NCBI GenBank assembly: GCA_019188255.1
Contig: JAETXT010000001.1
Location: 1,302,001-1,366,000, forward strand
Source: Verticillium longisporum
Lineage: Eukaryota; Ascomycota; Sordariomycetes; Glomerellales; Plectosphaerellaceae
Direction: 5' to 3'
Length of the DNA stretch: 64,000 nucleotides
Below the pieces are notes generated by a model that made no database searches, was not told where the DNA came from, and worked only from the letters and a program-made list of their open reading frames with translations. Positions 43,238 through 54,814 of the stretch are shown here, in pieces. The position numbers and the translations under genes are program-made. The number at the start of each line of letters is the position of its first letter. Position 1 is the stretch's first letter.

Positions 43238-44032
43238 ATGGCCACGCAAAGCCCCGACCCTTTCCTCCGGATGAGGACTCTTACCCCCTCAACCCTCCTT
43301 TACGACCCTCACTCGCCCTCCCACGATCTAACGATCCTCTTCGCGTGGTACGCCGCCTCTGACGCCCACATCGCCAAATACTTGTCTTACCACCTCATCC
43401 TCTTCCCGCACACCCGCCTCCTCCTCATCAAACACCCAGCCACGCACGTCCTCTCACGCTCTCGATCCCAAGCCGCCCTCGCCCCGGCGCTGTCCCTGAT
43501 CGCCGGCCTGCCCCCGCCGGCCAGCGAAAACGACCACCACCTCCGCCTGCACGTCTTCTCCAACGGCGGCGCCGCAACCCTGCACCGCCTCCTCGCCCTC
43601 CTGGGCCCCGCCGCTCTGCCCCCGCACGTCGCCGTCTTCGACTCCTGCCCCGCCCCTTTTCGTTTCCGCAGGACCCACGGCGCCCTCGCGACGGGGCTGC
43701 CCTGGCCGCTGGCGCCGGTGCTGTACCTCTTGCTGGCCATCTACTGGCTCCTCCACGTGCCGCTGCGCCGCTCGAGCTCCCTCGACCGGGCGGCGGCGGC
43801 GCTCAATGCGGAGCGGGTCACCGCGACCGAGCTGCGGCGGACGTATGTATACAGCGCGGACGACAAGATGGTGGGCTGGAAGGATGTCGAAGCGCACGCC
43901 GACGAGGCGGCGGCTGGAGGGCTGGACGTGAGAAGAGAGCGGTTCGTGGGCAGCGGACATGTGGCGCACGCCCGGATCGACTCTGCGCGTTATTGGAAGG
44001 TCGTCACGGAGACGTTTAAGAAGGCAGCATGA
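43238..44032 (+). CDS. DUF829 alpha/beta hydrolase-fold protein (TMEM53/PaxU-like)
   Basis: A single exon of 264 residues from ATG at 43238. The DUF829 pattern is clear: ILFAWYAASDAHIAKYLSYH near the start, HVFSNGGA with Ser108 as the elbow nucleophile, VFDSCPAPF, a hydrophobic segment WPLAPVLYLLLAIYWLL, and a C-terminal YVYSADDKMVG with acid and VGSGHVAHAR with histidine. Members include animal TMEM53 and the fungal PaxU of indole-diterpene clusters, but most are unrelated to secondary metabolism and of unknown substrate. No diterpene or prenyltransferase genes are nearby, so a cluster role is unlikely. The frame is open upstream but begins without ATG and lacks similarity. Confidence 0.85.
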   Translation: MATQSPDPFLRMRTLTPSTLLYDPHSPSHDLTILFAWYAASDAHIAKYLSYHLILFPHTRLLLIKHPATHVLSRSRSQAALAPALSLIAGLPPPASENDHHLRLHVFSNGGAATLHRLLALLGPAALPPHVAVFDSCPAPFRFRRTHGALATGLPWPLAPVLYLLLAIYWLLHVPLRRSSSLDRAAAALNAERVTATELRRTYVYSADDKMVGWKDVEAHADEAAAGGLDVRRERFVGSGHVAHARIDSARYWKVVTETFKKAA

Positions 44033-45121
44033 AGCCGACGAGGCCGAAGCGCGCGTCCGAGGGTCACTCAAATCGTGGACAGCTGCTGACTGATATACCG
44101 CATTACTATCTGATACATGTGGACAACAGTCCATTCACCACCTCCATGCTTTTTTTTTTGCTGTTGGTCAAAACCTGGCCTACCACATGGTGCCCGCCCA
44201 TCCCATTCGTGAGCCTCTGATTGAAGTAACCGGGCAGAGATATGTATGCGCAAAACGCCTGCGCATAAACATGAAGCCAAAGCTAGGAGGAAAAAAAACA
44301 AGGCAAGGGAAAAAAAGAAAAAAAAAAAGGAAAAGGGAAAGTGTCGCTGGGATAACAGGACTACCATGTCCTATCGTTCTGTCTGCGCGGTGAACTTGAG
44401 CGGGACATCGCGACGAGCTGTCCTTGACGAGAATGCCACAGAAGAACCGTCACCCAGCACATGGTATAGTAGCAAGCTGTTCAAGGTGGACAACGACCGT
44501 CAGTCGATGGCGAATCCTAGCGTGGTGACAGTAGGTAGGACCATGGCACGGCCGATATCCAAGGCAATTCCAAACGGATGATCAGTAGGATGGAGAAACG
44601 TTGTTCGCCGATGGAAGTTTCGTGCAGTTGAAGGATCAACGCAACCGTCACGAGGAAAGCATGCGAGTCCAATGGATCTGGCCGAACCTCGCCCCACCAA
44701 GAACGTCCTTTCAAAGTCATATGCGTGCGAATGAGGTCCCAGCAAGAAGCGGACGAGCATTAGAGTTCAAGTCGTCAAGAGGCGTCATGGCGCGTCAATC
44801 AAAAGCTTGGACATGTGCATCGGGGGCCGAACGACACACGTCAAACAAGTGGTCCCTTCCCCGTGGTCGTGTATCATGAGGCGAATGTGGTGCCCTTCCA
44901 AATAGGTGAGACGTGCAATAAACAGCATCTTGAAATCAACGATCGGGGCGAATCAATGATGGCGTTGAGGATGCAGCACCAGTCAATAAGAGGCGGGCAC
45001 GCAGAAGAATTCGTCAGGCGTCAGACGGTCATTGCGAGGCATCATGTTGATCGAGGTTGAAAGATCATGCACATCACACAAGGATGCATCCCCAAGTCGA
45101 CGAGGAGCAGCCCTGGCGCAC
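44033..45121. other. Convergent intergenic region
   Basis: 3' flanks of the PaxU-like gene and the KH-domain gene. As the sequence stands, the KH frame extends to 44983 rather than 45122. A purine tract lies at 44285-44340. No gene supported. Confidence 0.5.
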
Positions 45122-47111
45122 CTAAGCCGCACCAGGAGCTGGGGGCCGCCCGCTGGAGGAGCGCTACCACCTTGCTGTTGCTGGTACATCAATGACTGGT
45201 ACCAAAGGGCCAGGTAGTTCTGGTAGCCGCCATCTGGAATCAAGTCAGTAAAGGTAAATCAGTGACAGCCGGGGGAAGAAACATACATTGGGCGTACGGA
45301 TCAGATCCATCTGCAGCTGCCGGCGCCGGAGCCGCCGGAGCGTTAGCCTGTGCTGGAGCATTAGAAGCCTGCTGCGAGTAATTGTCATAGTCATGGTGCT
45401 GTTGTTGACGACCACGGCCACCACCATCACGTCCACCGCCACCACCTCCGCTCTTTTGGCGCTGTTGACATGTTAGCTGAGAATGCTCATCCCTCACAAG
45501 GGTTGTAAGGACCTACCACTGCGTCCACCTTCTCTTCGATCGCCGCCTTTGCTTGCGTGATGCTTTCACGGCTGCCAATGAGGGCGATTTCGCGCTCAAC
45601 TTCACCAGGACCAGACGACTGGGCAACATTGATTTTGCACCCAGTGTTATTTTGCATCTCCCTGATGGTTTCGCCGCCCTTGCCAATGATCATACCAACA
45701 GCCTCAGATGGAACGTGAATAGTGTCGTTGATCTTGTCATGACCGCCGCCACCGCCACTAGGACCATCTCGAGAATTGTCCTGTCGAGGGCCCCTCTTGG
45801 GCGGGACCGGCTGGCCGTCGCCACGGCTATCGCTGTCGACGATCTCAAGAATTGCCTCCTTGGCCATGGCAGCGGCCTGGGGAGAGCCAATGAGGTTGAC
45901 GGGGCGAAGGCCGTTGGTGCTCTTAGCTTCGCTCGTGATGTTAATGTGGCAGCCGGAGCGCTCTTGGAGGTCGCGAATCGTCTCACCGCCACGTCCGATG
46001 ATGAGGCCGACGGTCCTATCTGGCACCATGATCTGCAGGCAGTCTTCACCTTCTTTGGGAGCAGGGCCGCCCATGCCGCCGGCGCGCGGATCACCTTGCG
46101 ACTTGAGGGCTCCACCTCGGTTGATCACACTCATGCCGCTGTCCTCGATGATGCGGTTGATGGCAGTCTTGACTTCGGCGCGGCGTGGCCTTGGGCCTGA
46201 AATTTTGCACGAACGGTATGGGCCGCCGTCGGTCGATGGCATGAACTGTACACGGCAGCCGCTCTCTCCCTCGATGCGACGGAGGTTCTCGCCCTGTCGG
46301 CCGATGATGAGGCCCACGAGGCTGGACTCGATCTGGATGGTCTCGGCGTGGTCGTCGCCCCCATTGCTACGTAGAGGGGAGCGCTCACGGCCGCCGCCAC
46401 CGCCGTTCTTGGGAGAAAAGGTGCGGCCTCCGCCTCGGGGGCCTGGGGAGTAGGAACGCTCGCGACCGTGACCACCGCCGTGGCCGTAGTCACGAGAGGG
46501 GCCTCGATCCTCGCGACGCTCGTCGCGGTAGGGGTTGCCTCCGTCTCGGTAAGGGTCACGGCGCGAGGGTGGTGATCGGGACCGAGAGTTTTGCTGGTAA
46601 GCGCGAGGGTCTTGTGGTCCGCGAGGCGGCTCGTTGGCGTACACGACTGGTCGATCGTAGGAGCTAACTCCCTTCTCGGCGGCGAAAGCCTTGGCTTGAG
46701 CAATGGCATCAGCAAGGCTGACAGTACCAGAATTGACAGGGCGGATAGAGCTAAGGTCGACACTGCCAGAGGCCAGGGCTGAGGCATCGGGTAGCCGCTG
46801 GCCCAGGATAGTGTGGCGCCGGGGCCGCGCCCTGGGGCATAGGAGGGTAAGAGGGAGGCGGTTGTTGAACGCCGGGGGGCGGGGGGTAACCGGGATGAGC
46901 AGGTGGTTGTCCTTGTGTGGGCGTCGTCGAGGGACCACGCTGCGCAGCGCCTGTGGATCATCGAGTCAGCTTTTCGAAAGAACGCAGACAAAGGTATAGG
47001 GACAACGGCATGACAGGCTTGAGACCTGACATTGTGCACGGCACATGTTTCGGGTGCTTGCTTACCAAGGGCGGCGAGGATCGACGACAGGTCGCGCGGT
47101 TGTTCAGCCAT
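45122..47111 (-). CDS. Three-KH-domain RNA-binding protein (FUBP-like)
   Basis: Exons 47066-47111, 45517-46950, 45287-45461 and 45122-45233. The start is MAEQPRDLSSILAALG. A Pro/Gln-rich segment (GYPPPPGVQQPPPSYPP) and an RDE/Gly-rich segment precede three KH domains with GXXG loops GRQG (about residue 234), GRGG (336) and GKGG (436), and a Gly/Gln-rich tail. Such proteins bind single-stranded nucleic acid and act in mRNA processing or decay. Two single-base problems appear: the C run at 46802-46804 has one base too many, needed for YPG to continue as QRLPDASALASGSVDLSS, and the G run at 45141-45145 may lack one, giving a stop at 45122 instead of 44983. The first is well supported; the second is only suggested. 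Product 588 residues if both hold, 634 if only the first does. Confidence 0.88.
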
Positions 47112-48139
47112 GGTGCACGCTTCTTCCTGTTGCTCAAGAGGCTCGTTTGATTCAAGAATATTGACGCGTAGGCAGCACAAGTGTTGCTGCAGGACCTTGG
47201 TCGCGAGAGAACAGACAAGATCTGCGAGGGTTACGAAGCTTCGACGTGTCTGGACCGCGTAAGAACGACAAGCGCTGTGGATGAAATGCTGCCGGTCACA
47301 GATTTGAAGATTTCGCGACTACACTGTCGATGACTTCTTGGAGTCAAGGACGACTGTTGGGTTAAAGCGGTGGTTGAACTGAGGGGAGGGGAGAATCAAG
47401 CGGCAGGCTGTTGGCGGGTGATGTGGTGGTGACAGGTGAGGAAGGTTTGAGCATTGCGCCTAGACCGCCTGCTCGATTGGGAAGGGCTGAAAATCTGCAA
47501 GCAAAAACTGCTGTGACCGTATCGGAGAAAATGCTACAGTCACGTGGTAGTCCCAGGTCTCTTGGTGGTTCACATCCGTGTGCACGTGATCGTATGGAAG
47601 AGGTCAGCACAATGGATTGTTCGCATGCAAGTTGCGAATGAGTCCTCGATGTTCGGGCAGCCTGTGAACGATATGCTGTCATCATTAGTTCCGTGGTTTT
47701 ATGAAGCCTTCAACCCTCCGTTACTCCATGATTTTTACAGTGCACAGCTGTGACCAATTATCTACTCACTGCAGCCATTGATTCCCCACGCATCACCATA
47801 CCCGTGTAGTTGCATTGCTTCTCGGATCATTTAATTCATTCGCTGCCGCTCATTCGGTTCGAGCTCTGACGTGAAGACAGCACCAAGGCGAACGAGACAG
47901 ATGTGGAAGTGGGCCTCTGATTGGATCTCCGTGATCTACGGGGGCGAGGGAAAAGGAGAAGGACTGTCCGTCACAGGCAGGCCACTGCTTTATAATAAGC
48001 TACGGAGTCAAAAACAATACCATTTCCCTCCCAATCCAGAGTATCATGCTTGCTGCCTCCTACGCGACTAATCTTGGAGTTTCACCAATTTGAACGAAGT
48101 GTCTCCTCGAAGCTGTTGAGTTGACCTGAGGTCAGGCTC
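47112..48139. other. Intergenic region, KH-gene promoter and methyltransferase 3' flank
   Basis: Both neighbours are on the minus strand. No gene recognised. Confidence 0.5.
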
Positions 48140-49695
48140 TCAGACCAGGGGCTTCTTGCCCCAGACGACCCTGTGGCGATAGAAGGCGCGGTGACTGCTC
48201 GACTTGAGCTCGCGGCGAAACCGCAAGAGGGACATTTCAATCTCTTCAGTCGTCCAATCGAGGGCGTGGGCGAAGAAGGCGATGTATCCCTTGGGGTCCT
48301 CAAGGAAGGTCGCCTCAGAGAACTGGGCAATCTCCTTGGTCTTGGGATCGGCAGGCCAGTTGCCAACGGGGTTCTGTCTCCACGTTAGTTATATGCAATG
48401 TGGGAGGTCAGGTGTTGGGTGGTCGTACGATGATCTCACGCTCCTCAATGTCGACAAAGCCGGCCGCCTCCATCGCCTTTCTCTGGATGTGCTCCTCAAA
48501 GACGGTGAAAGGACGACCGAACTTCTGTCCGCCCTTGACGAAGAACTTGCCCCACTGAGCCAAGGCACTCTTCTGGTCCAGGGGCTCGCCCTGGTTCTCG
48601 AAGCCGGACGACGGCTCGTGGCTCTCGAGATAGCCACCGGGCTTGAGGCACTTGAATGCCTCTTTGAACAAAGCAGTCCAGTCAGCGATACTGCCGACGA
48701 GCCAGCGAGTATGGACGTAATCAATGCTGTTCTCGGCATATGTCCATTCTCGGGTGCAGTCGTCAATTTCACTGTGGGAGTCGCGGAGCGTCAGCATGTA
48801 CACCACGCAGCGGACCCAGAGGGCCAGAAAATAACATACAACTTGAGGTTGGGCGGGATCCAAGAGGGCTGGATGGGCGACACGTCGGTGCCAATCACCT
48901 CGGCGCCGGGGAACTCATCCGCAAAGTCACTATGGACAGTGAGCTGCTGCATGACGATAAGAATAGTGTCCGCAAACACTCACATTGCCCAGATACCTGT
49001 GTCATGTTAGAAGCTGCTCCTGTCAAAGGTGATAGGTTCCTTACCTGTTCCAGTTCCGATATCAAGGACTTTCTATCGACCCATATGTTAACAATAGCAA
49101 TTCAACTCGGATTGCATCGACTCGTACTTGGATACCCTCTTGGAGTGGGGCGAGATGAAGCTTGTGACCCAGCAGGAGGAAACAGGCGTGGTGGCTGTTC
49201 GGCGTAAGCCATACATTGTGGAACCATCGGTACACAAACACTCACTGAATGTCAAGCCCCTCTTGCGCTCTGTCATCGTTGGGGCCCCTTCATCACAAGT
49301 CAGTAAAAACAAGGCATCATGTGCAGCGATGTATGGTGGTTCACGGACCAGTATTCGGCTTGGCCGACCTCGCCGTGGTAGGTTCTGCCATTGATTTCCC
49401 TGTAGTTACGAATGCTGGACCTCAGAGAGGCCGTGGTCTCGTCGCCTACGCTGTCGACAAACGAATCTGCATCGTTCTCGGCCTAGGGCACATGAATCAG
49501 TACGACTATGCCGCGCGCCCAAGGTATGGCTCGTACCTGAGCAATCCAATGGCGGCCGGGCAGGATATTGTCGTCAACATCGCTGGCAGCCGGGGCAGCA
49601 GCCGCCTCGGGAACAGCAGCAGACTCTGGAACAGCGGCTACCGCCTCAGCAGCAGCCGGGGCGTTGTCTACAGGTGCGGGCGAGGAACCAGCCAT
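48140..49695 (-). CDS. SAM-dependent methyltransferase, LaeA-like (UMTA family)
   Basis: Nine exons: 49537-49695, 49349-49482, 49246-49287, 49128-49194, 49045-49072, 48984-48996 (13 nt), 48840-48929, 48429-48771 and 48140-48374. An Ala/Glu/Pro-rich N-terminus leads to INGRTYHG and [15 protein letters not shown], then LHLAPLQ, the SAM-binding loop [14 protein letters not shown] (about residues 135-148), GTDVSPIQP, and [12 protein letters not shown]. LaeA-like proteins regulate metabolite or developmental genes, or methylate small molecules; this one shows no metabolite neighbours. In the last exon the T run at 48360-48362 (AAA on the coding strand) has one base more than needed for [18 protein letters not shown]; with it removed the frame reaches TGA at 48140 and the product has 369 residues. 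A shifted intron (GTGAGA donor inside exon 8, acceptor GGAG) would avoid the indel but gives a poorer alignment. Confidence 0.82.
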
Positions 49696-52620
49696 GATTG
49701 ATATCAAGAAGATTGATGGTGGAGAGAAAGCATAGACTGACGTGTATTGAAGGACAGTTTGAGCAGTTTATGGCGTGTTGAGCCTTGTCCCTACTCCGCC
49801 CCTGCCTCCTCTTTCAGTACGTACGTGGCTACCTGACGCATCAAAAGCTCCTTGCATGTTGCATGACAGGGTGGGATGGCGCGCGGAGAGGAGTCCCATA
49901 CTATGTAAATGAAATACCGATACCGACCTGGGTCGACATGCGCAACGCCGCGGGACCAACACTGGCCTTCGTATAACGGGGGGCACAGCGAGGTTAGGTG
50001 CCTTAAGGTTCAAGCTACGACCTAACCGCGATGGCCGCCGTTGGCAGCGTGGACATCTGGTGGGGGGGAGGGGGGCGCTCGCGTGCTCCTCAGCGGGCCT
50101 TCAGCGGTCCCTAGCGGGGAGAGCGGGTTCTTCAGCGATTGTGCACACGCAATTGGCCGATGGTGAGATGGGCTCCGCCGGACCTTCATCCGGCACCATG
50201 CGGCCCTGGTCTCTTCTTCAGGCGTGCAGTAGTTAGTAGGACGCCGTTTGTTCCTAGGGCCGCGGCAGAGGCACGTAGCGTATCTGAAGTGCAGTGCAAG
50301 TGCGAGTGATGCCCAACCAAAGCCTCTAGGACCCCTCTTGACGTCCCTGCTGGACGTGTTCAGCGACTGAAGCCATCATATATCGTTTTTTAGACAACTG
50401 CTTTGACAGGCTTCACCATGCAGGCGATGCAAGCGATGTAGGCGATGCCCCTCTCACGTGCTGTGCCGCCAATCATGTGAGAACCGCGTTGGGAGAACAC
50501 TGGCTGTGGGTGCTTACGTTAGGCTTTGGTCATGCCAAATGAGAGAAGGAAGATTCAGATCAGGCACATCACGTGCTTTCGAAGAGGTTGGAGATAGGTG
50601 CAGGTCAAGAGGGTCACGGAGATGCAGAGAAGGAGGCGCCTCCGACTGAGGTGGGCAAGGTGGGGTAGGGTACATGGTACTGTACATGTACACTTGGCCA
50701 TCTTCAACCCGCCATCACGTCGCGGCTCCAAGCTCCATCTAGCACAGCCGTCGAGCGGAAAGATGTGGGAAGAGTCGGCCCACGAACAGCATTCCAGAAC
50801 CTTTCCCGCATCTTCTGAAACACATAGTCTCTTGGTGAGTCGCCCTCCGTCATGATCCTGAAGCGGCATGATCATCGTTTCCTCTGCTTCGTTTGTCCAA
50901 AGTCCATCTGACCTCCCCCCCCATCTTGGTCGTGCCTCTGCAACGCAAACCGGTTTTCCATCACAGGCAGCACCAGGCCCTGGCAGCCCTGGTGGCCCTG
51001 GCAAGCCCTGGCAGACCCTCAGGAGGCACAAACTGACGGTGGCGATGGTTGGCAACGATCACGGCAAATGTTGGACCCTTCGTGCCTCTGCCCTGACGAC
51101 CAGCTAATTCAGCGACAGGGATCAGGCCAAGGGTCATCCGACTCGGCCTCTTCAGGCACTTGATTCGCTGCCAACTTGCCTAAACAGAAAGGATGGACGC
51201 CTCCCCCGTCACAACCGTCCATTCGTCTCAACCTTGTCGCGGCGATCGTTGCCTTGCTGTTCGTCGCTTCGACCTTCACTGGCCTTCCGCCTCCAAGCGC
51301 GTCCAGTCGCGATGAGTCCCGAGCACAGGGTCCTGACCAAGCTCCTTTCCAGGCATTCCCAAGACCAGCAGCATACTCCGTCCATCCCCCTGGACAACCG
51401 CCAGCACGCGAGCAAAAGGTGCACCGCCACCACCGCCAGCTGTCTGGGGGGTTGTGCCTGTGCCCACCTGGAAGCTGTCCACCGACTCTTGTCTTGGCTT
51501 GGGAGCAGGAACCGACTCACTGGTTGTGCCAATGTCGTCAGTCTGCATTCGCAACCTTGCTTGCCGACACGAAACCTGCCGGCCGGCGGCCCAGTGAAGC
51601 GATGGGCAACCAGCCAGATAAATGTACATCCCAGAGGCCTCGCCTCTCAGAAAGCGTTTTTGGAAAGATGGGCACCATCAACTTCTCACTCCGTGGTGTC
51701 CCCTTGCCTTTGACTCACCCAGATACATATTTGTATATCTCGACGCCGTCCCCCTTCAAGCCAAGCCACAGAGGGCGCCTACGGAATATCACAGAAAAGT
51801 CACCGTGCAAGTTTTTGTTGTACAATCAGTGCAGCTCATAGGAGAAGAGAGTGGCAAGAACTCTAGGCCACAACCAACAACCACAACGACACCCCTTCTT
51901 TACCAAGGACCCTCTACCCGCCAGCACAGCCCTACAATTATCTCTGAAGCGCTCAATCTCGAACCATCAGAGCCACCGGGCCGCGACCATTCCCCCTTGG
52001 GGCCCCATCGACGTTTGGGGAGCCGCTCACCTATACCCCGGACCGACGGGTTTGGTTGGCTGAGAGGCATCGCGAAAGCGCTTAACGAGTGCACCTCAAC
52101 CCGAGCCCATCTAGTCGATTCCGACAAAACGACCCCAAGCAACCTGGGTCGTTTGTAAAATCGACCAAGAGTTCGTAAAGAAGCGCCGTCATTGGTTTCA
52201 GCTGTCGTGCATTACAATCAGGTGAGCAGATTTCTTTCTCTGTCGCGACTTTGAACCTCTCCGACGCTGTGTGTTGCCTTATTGTTGCATCACTCCCACT
52301 GCCCCCCCTCTAGAACCTCAATTCCTATTGTTACCACACAACCCCCCCCCCATTGTCAACCTATTCAACCCACGCCCAACTGCCCACGATGAATTGATCA
52401 GCGACCTTGTTCAACAACTTTTGTCTTGACGAATTTCCTTTGTGTGATTTCCTTCACTCGCAGTTAATTCTTTATTTCCCCTTCTGATTCATCTAATCGA
52501 CTTTTCGCATTACACTTCTGTTGCGCCCATCGGTCATCGTCTTCACAGCGACTTCGCAGTCTGAAACGAAACGTCAAAAAGTACATACATACCAGATTCT
52601 TACACATCTTAGAAACAACC
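49696..52620. other. Long intergenic region, PRM1 and methyltransferase upstream
   Basis: Divergent genes with nearly 3 kb between them. G-run at 50061-50072. CT-rich and ATG-poor sequence at 52200-52620 looks like the PRM1 5' leader. Open frames on either strand lack recognisable domains. Confidence 0.5.
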
Positions 52621-54814
52621 ATGCTATTCACACGAAAACACAAGGAGGAGGAGGCCGGCTACCCAGCCGTCCCCGACTCCCTCCGCTCCGACTCGGTCGA
52701 GCTGTCTGAGCTTAGAAAGACGCAGATGGCTCGCGCCGACACAGCGCCCACCTTCACCCCTACCTCAGCCTCCGTTCCAGACTTTCGCAAATATGGATCA
52801 ACCGCTGGACTATTCTTCTTCTTCTCGTGCTCGTACGAGTCCTTCTCATGGTCGCCGGCGTCGATGAGGATGTGGATGAAGCCAACCGCAAGGCCCTCTC
52901 GGCTTGCACAAAGGTTGAAGACGTCGGCAGCGCCATGGCGTCGATGCCTCATTACCTTTCTGTCGGCGTCAACGAGCTGTCCGCACAGGGAATCGAGAAG
53001 ACCCTCGATGGGCTTGTCGCCGTGCTTGGCCTTCTCTTCATCGGCATTTAGGTTCTCATCCTCTTTGTTATCAACATGGTCACCTCCGTTTTCGTCTGCC
53101 TGATCGCGGCGTTCGTTCACGGCGGTCTCGATGTTGCTTCCGACGTCACCGAAAAGGTGACAGACCTCATGAACAGCGCCATCAGCAAGATTACCGATAC
53201 CCTCGAGTCCCGCGCCAAGAATATCGAAGACGGCATCAACAATGTCAAGAGCAGCATCGAAGATTCGTTCATCGGCGGCGTCTTCCCTGACTTCCCGGAC
53301 CTTGACCTATCTGGCCCTATCGGCGACCTCAAGGACATCAACATCAACACGGATGGTCTCGTCAGTGATTTGGACGAACTGAAGGACGATCTACCCACCT
53401 TTAGGGAAATCCAGAACATGACAGCTGAGGCGATCGCCATCCCCTTCAACCTGCTGAAGGAGACCATCGACGACGCCTACAAGGATTATCGGTTCGACCG
53501 TTCCGTGTTCCCCGTCGCCTCGAAGCAGGCGCTGAACTTTTGCTCGGAGAACAATACCATTTCCGAGTTTTTCGACAAGCTCCGCCACCTCGTACGCACA
53601 GCGCGCACCATCTTCATCGTTGTCATCACGGTGCTTGCCGTCTTGTGCATCGTGCCAATGGCCTGGTTTGAGATCAAGCGATGGCGCCGCCAGCAGCAGC
53701 ACGCCAAGATTGTCGGCGACCACACGTACGACTCGATGGATGTCATTTACATCGCCTCGCGCCCGACGACTGCTTCATGGGGCATCAAACTCGCCTCCCG
53801 CTTCTCGGGCAAGCGTCAGATTCTCGCGCGCTGGGCCTTTGCATACGCGACGTCTCTCCCCGCGCTCTTTGTGCTTTCTCTCGCGCTCGCCGGCTTCTTT
53901 GCCTGCTTGTGCCAGTTTGTCCTGCTCAAGGCCATCGAACGCACCGTGCCGGAGCTGGCCAACCAAGTCGGCGAATTCGCCGAGGACGTTGTCGGCAGCC
54001 TGGCTGCGGTATCCAAGGAGTGGGCTGATGGCGCCAACGGCGTGGTGCTCTCGACCCAGGATGATATCAACAACGATCTTCTCGGCTGGGTGAGAGAGGC
54101 CACAGGCTCGGTCAACGACACGCTCAACACGTTCACCGATGGCATGGCGACTGGTCTCGAGACGGTTTTCAACGGCACAATCCTCATCAAGCCCATCAAG
54201 GACGTCATCTTCTGCACGATCGGTCTCAAGGTCGAGGCCGTTCAGAAGGGGTTGACCTGGGTGCACGATCATGCCAAGGTCACCCTTCCCCAGTTTGCCA
54301 ACGACACTTTCAGCATGGGTGCGCAGGAGTCGATCGGCGATGACTCTGATCTCACGACCTTCCTGGCCACGCCGTCTTCTGTCACGACCGACGAGGTGAC
54401 AGGCGCCGTCCAGTACGTCGTGGACAAGATCCGCAGCCACATCGTCACCGAAGCACTCATCTCCACCGGCATCCTTCTCGTTTATGTCATCATTGTTCTC
54501 ATCGGTGTGATCCGCGCGCTCGTCGGCATGGCCATGCCAGACAAGGGACGCGGCGAGGGCGGCATGCGATACACGGGCGACGCCAGGCCGCCGCTGACGC
54601 CCCGTGAGGCGGCGCACCACTCGGACGAGCGGTTCCCCCATTTGGCAGCGAAGCCTCAGCGGTGGACCGAACGGACGATGACAATTACTACGCGCGCGAG
54701 GCCGAGAACGAGAAGTATGTCTCCAAGGTGGCGGGCGGCAGGGCACAGGCGATGACCTCGCCCAAGAGGGTAAGCTCCTATGGGCAGTTTGAAGGGTCAG
54801 GCAACAAGTTCTGA
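52621..54814 (+). CDS. PRM1: Plasma membrane fusion protein Prm1 (frame disturbed, internal TAG)
   Basis: The intronless gene begins [11 protein letters not shown] and [11 protein letters not shown], typical of fungal Prm1. It has four to five membrane segments ([19 protein letters not shown] at about 63-81; [63 protein letters not shown]) and long ectodomains with Cys. Prm1 acts at the membrane-fusion step when mating cells, and in Neurospora also vegetative cells, join. Three breaks are seen: the C run 52757-52760 lacks one base, TAG at 53049-53051 interrupts the second membrane segment (codon 144), and the C run 54635-54639 lacks one base before a [19 protein letters not shown] tail ending at 54814. 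The length plus two is 732 codons exactly. The homopolymer breaks fit assembly error; the TAG does not. See findings. Confidence 0.9.

Noticed and set aside
42008..49695. Secondary-metabolite cluster (LaeA-like methyltransferase, PaxU-like hydrolase, protease)
   Set aside because: No backbone enzyme (PKS, NRPS, terpene cyclase, prenyltransferase), P450 or cluster transporter nearby; a KH housekeeping gene lies between them.
53016..53051. A 36-bp intron removing the TAG in PRM1
   Set aside because: Too short for the introns of this window (45 bp or more), no branch site, and it would delete part of a conserved membrane segment.
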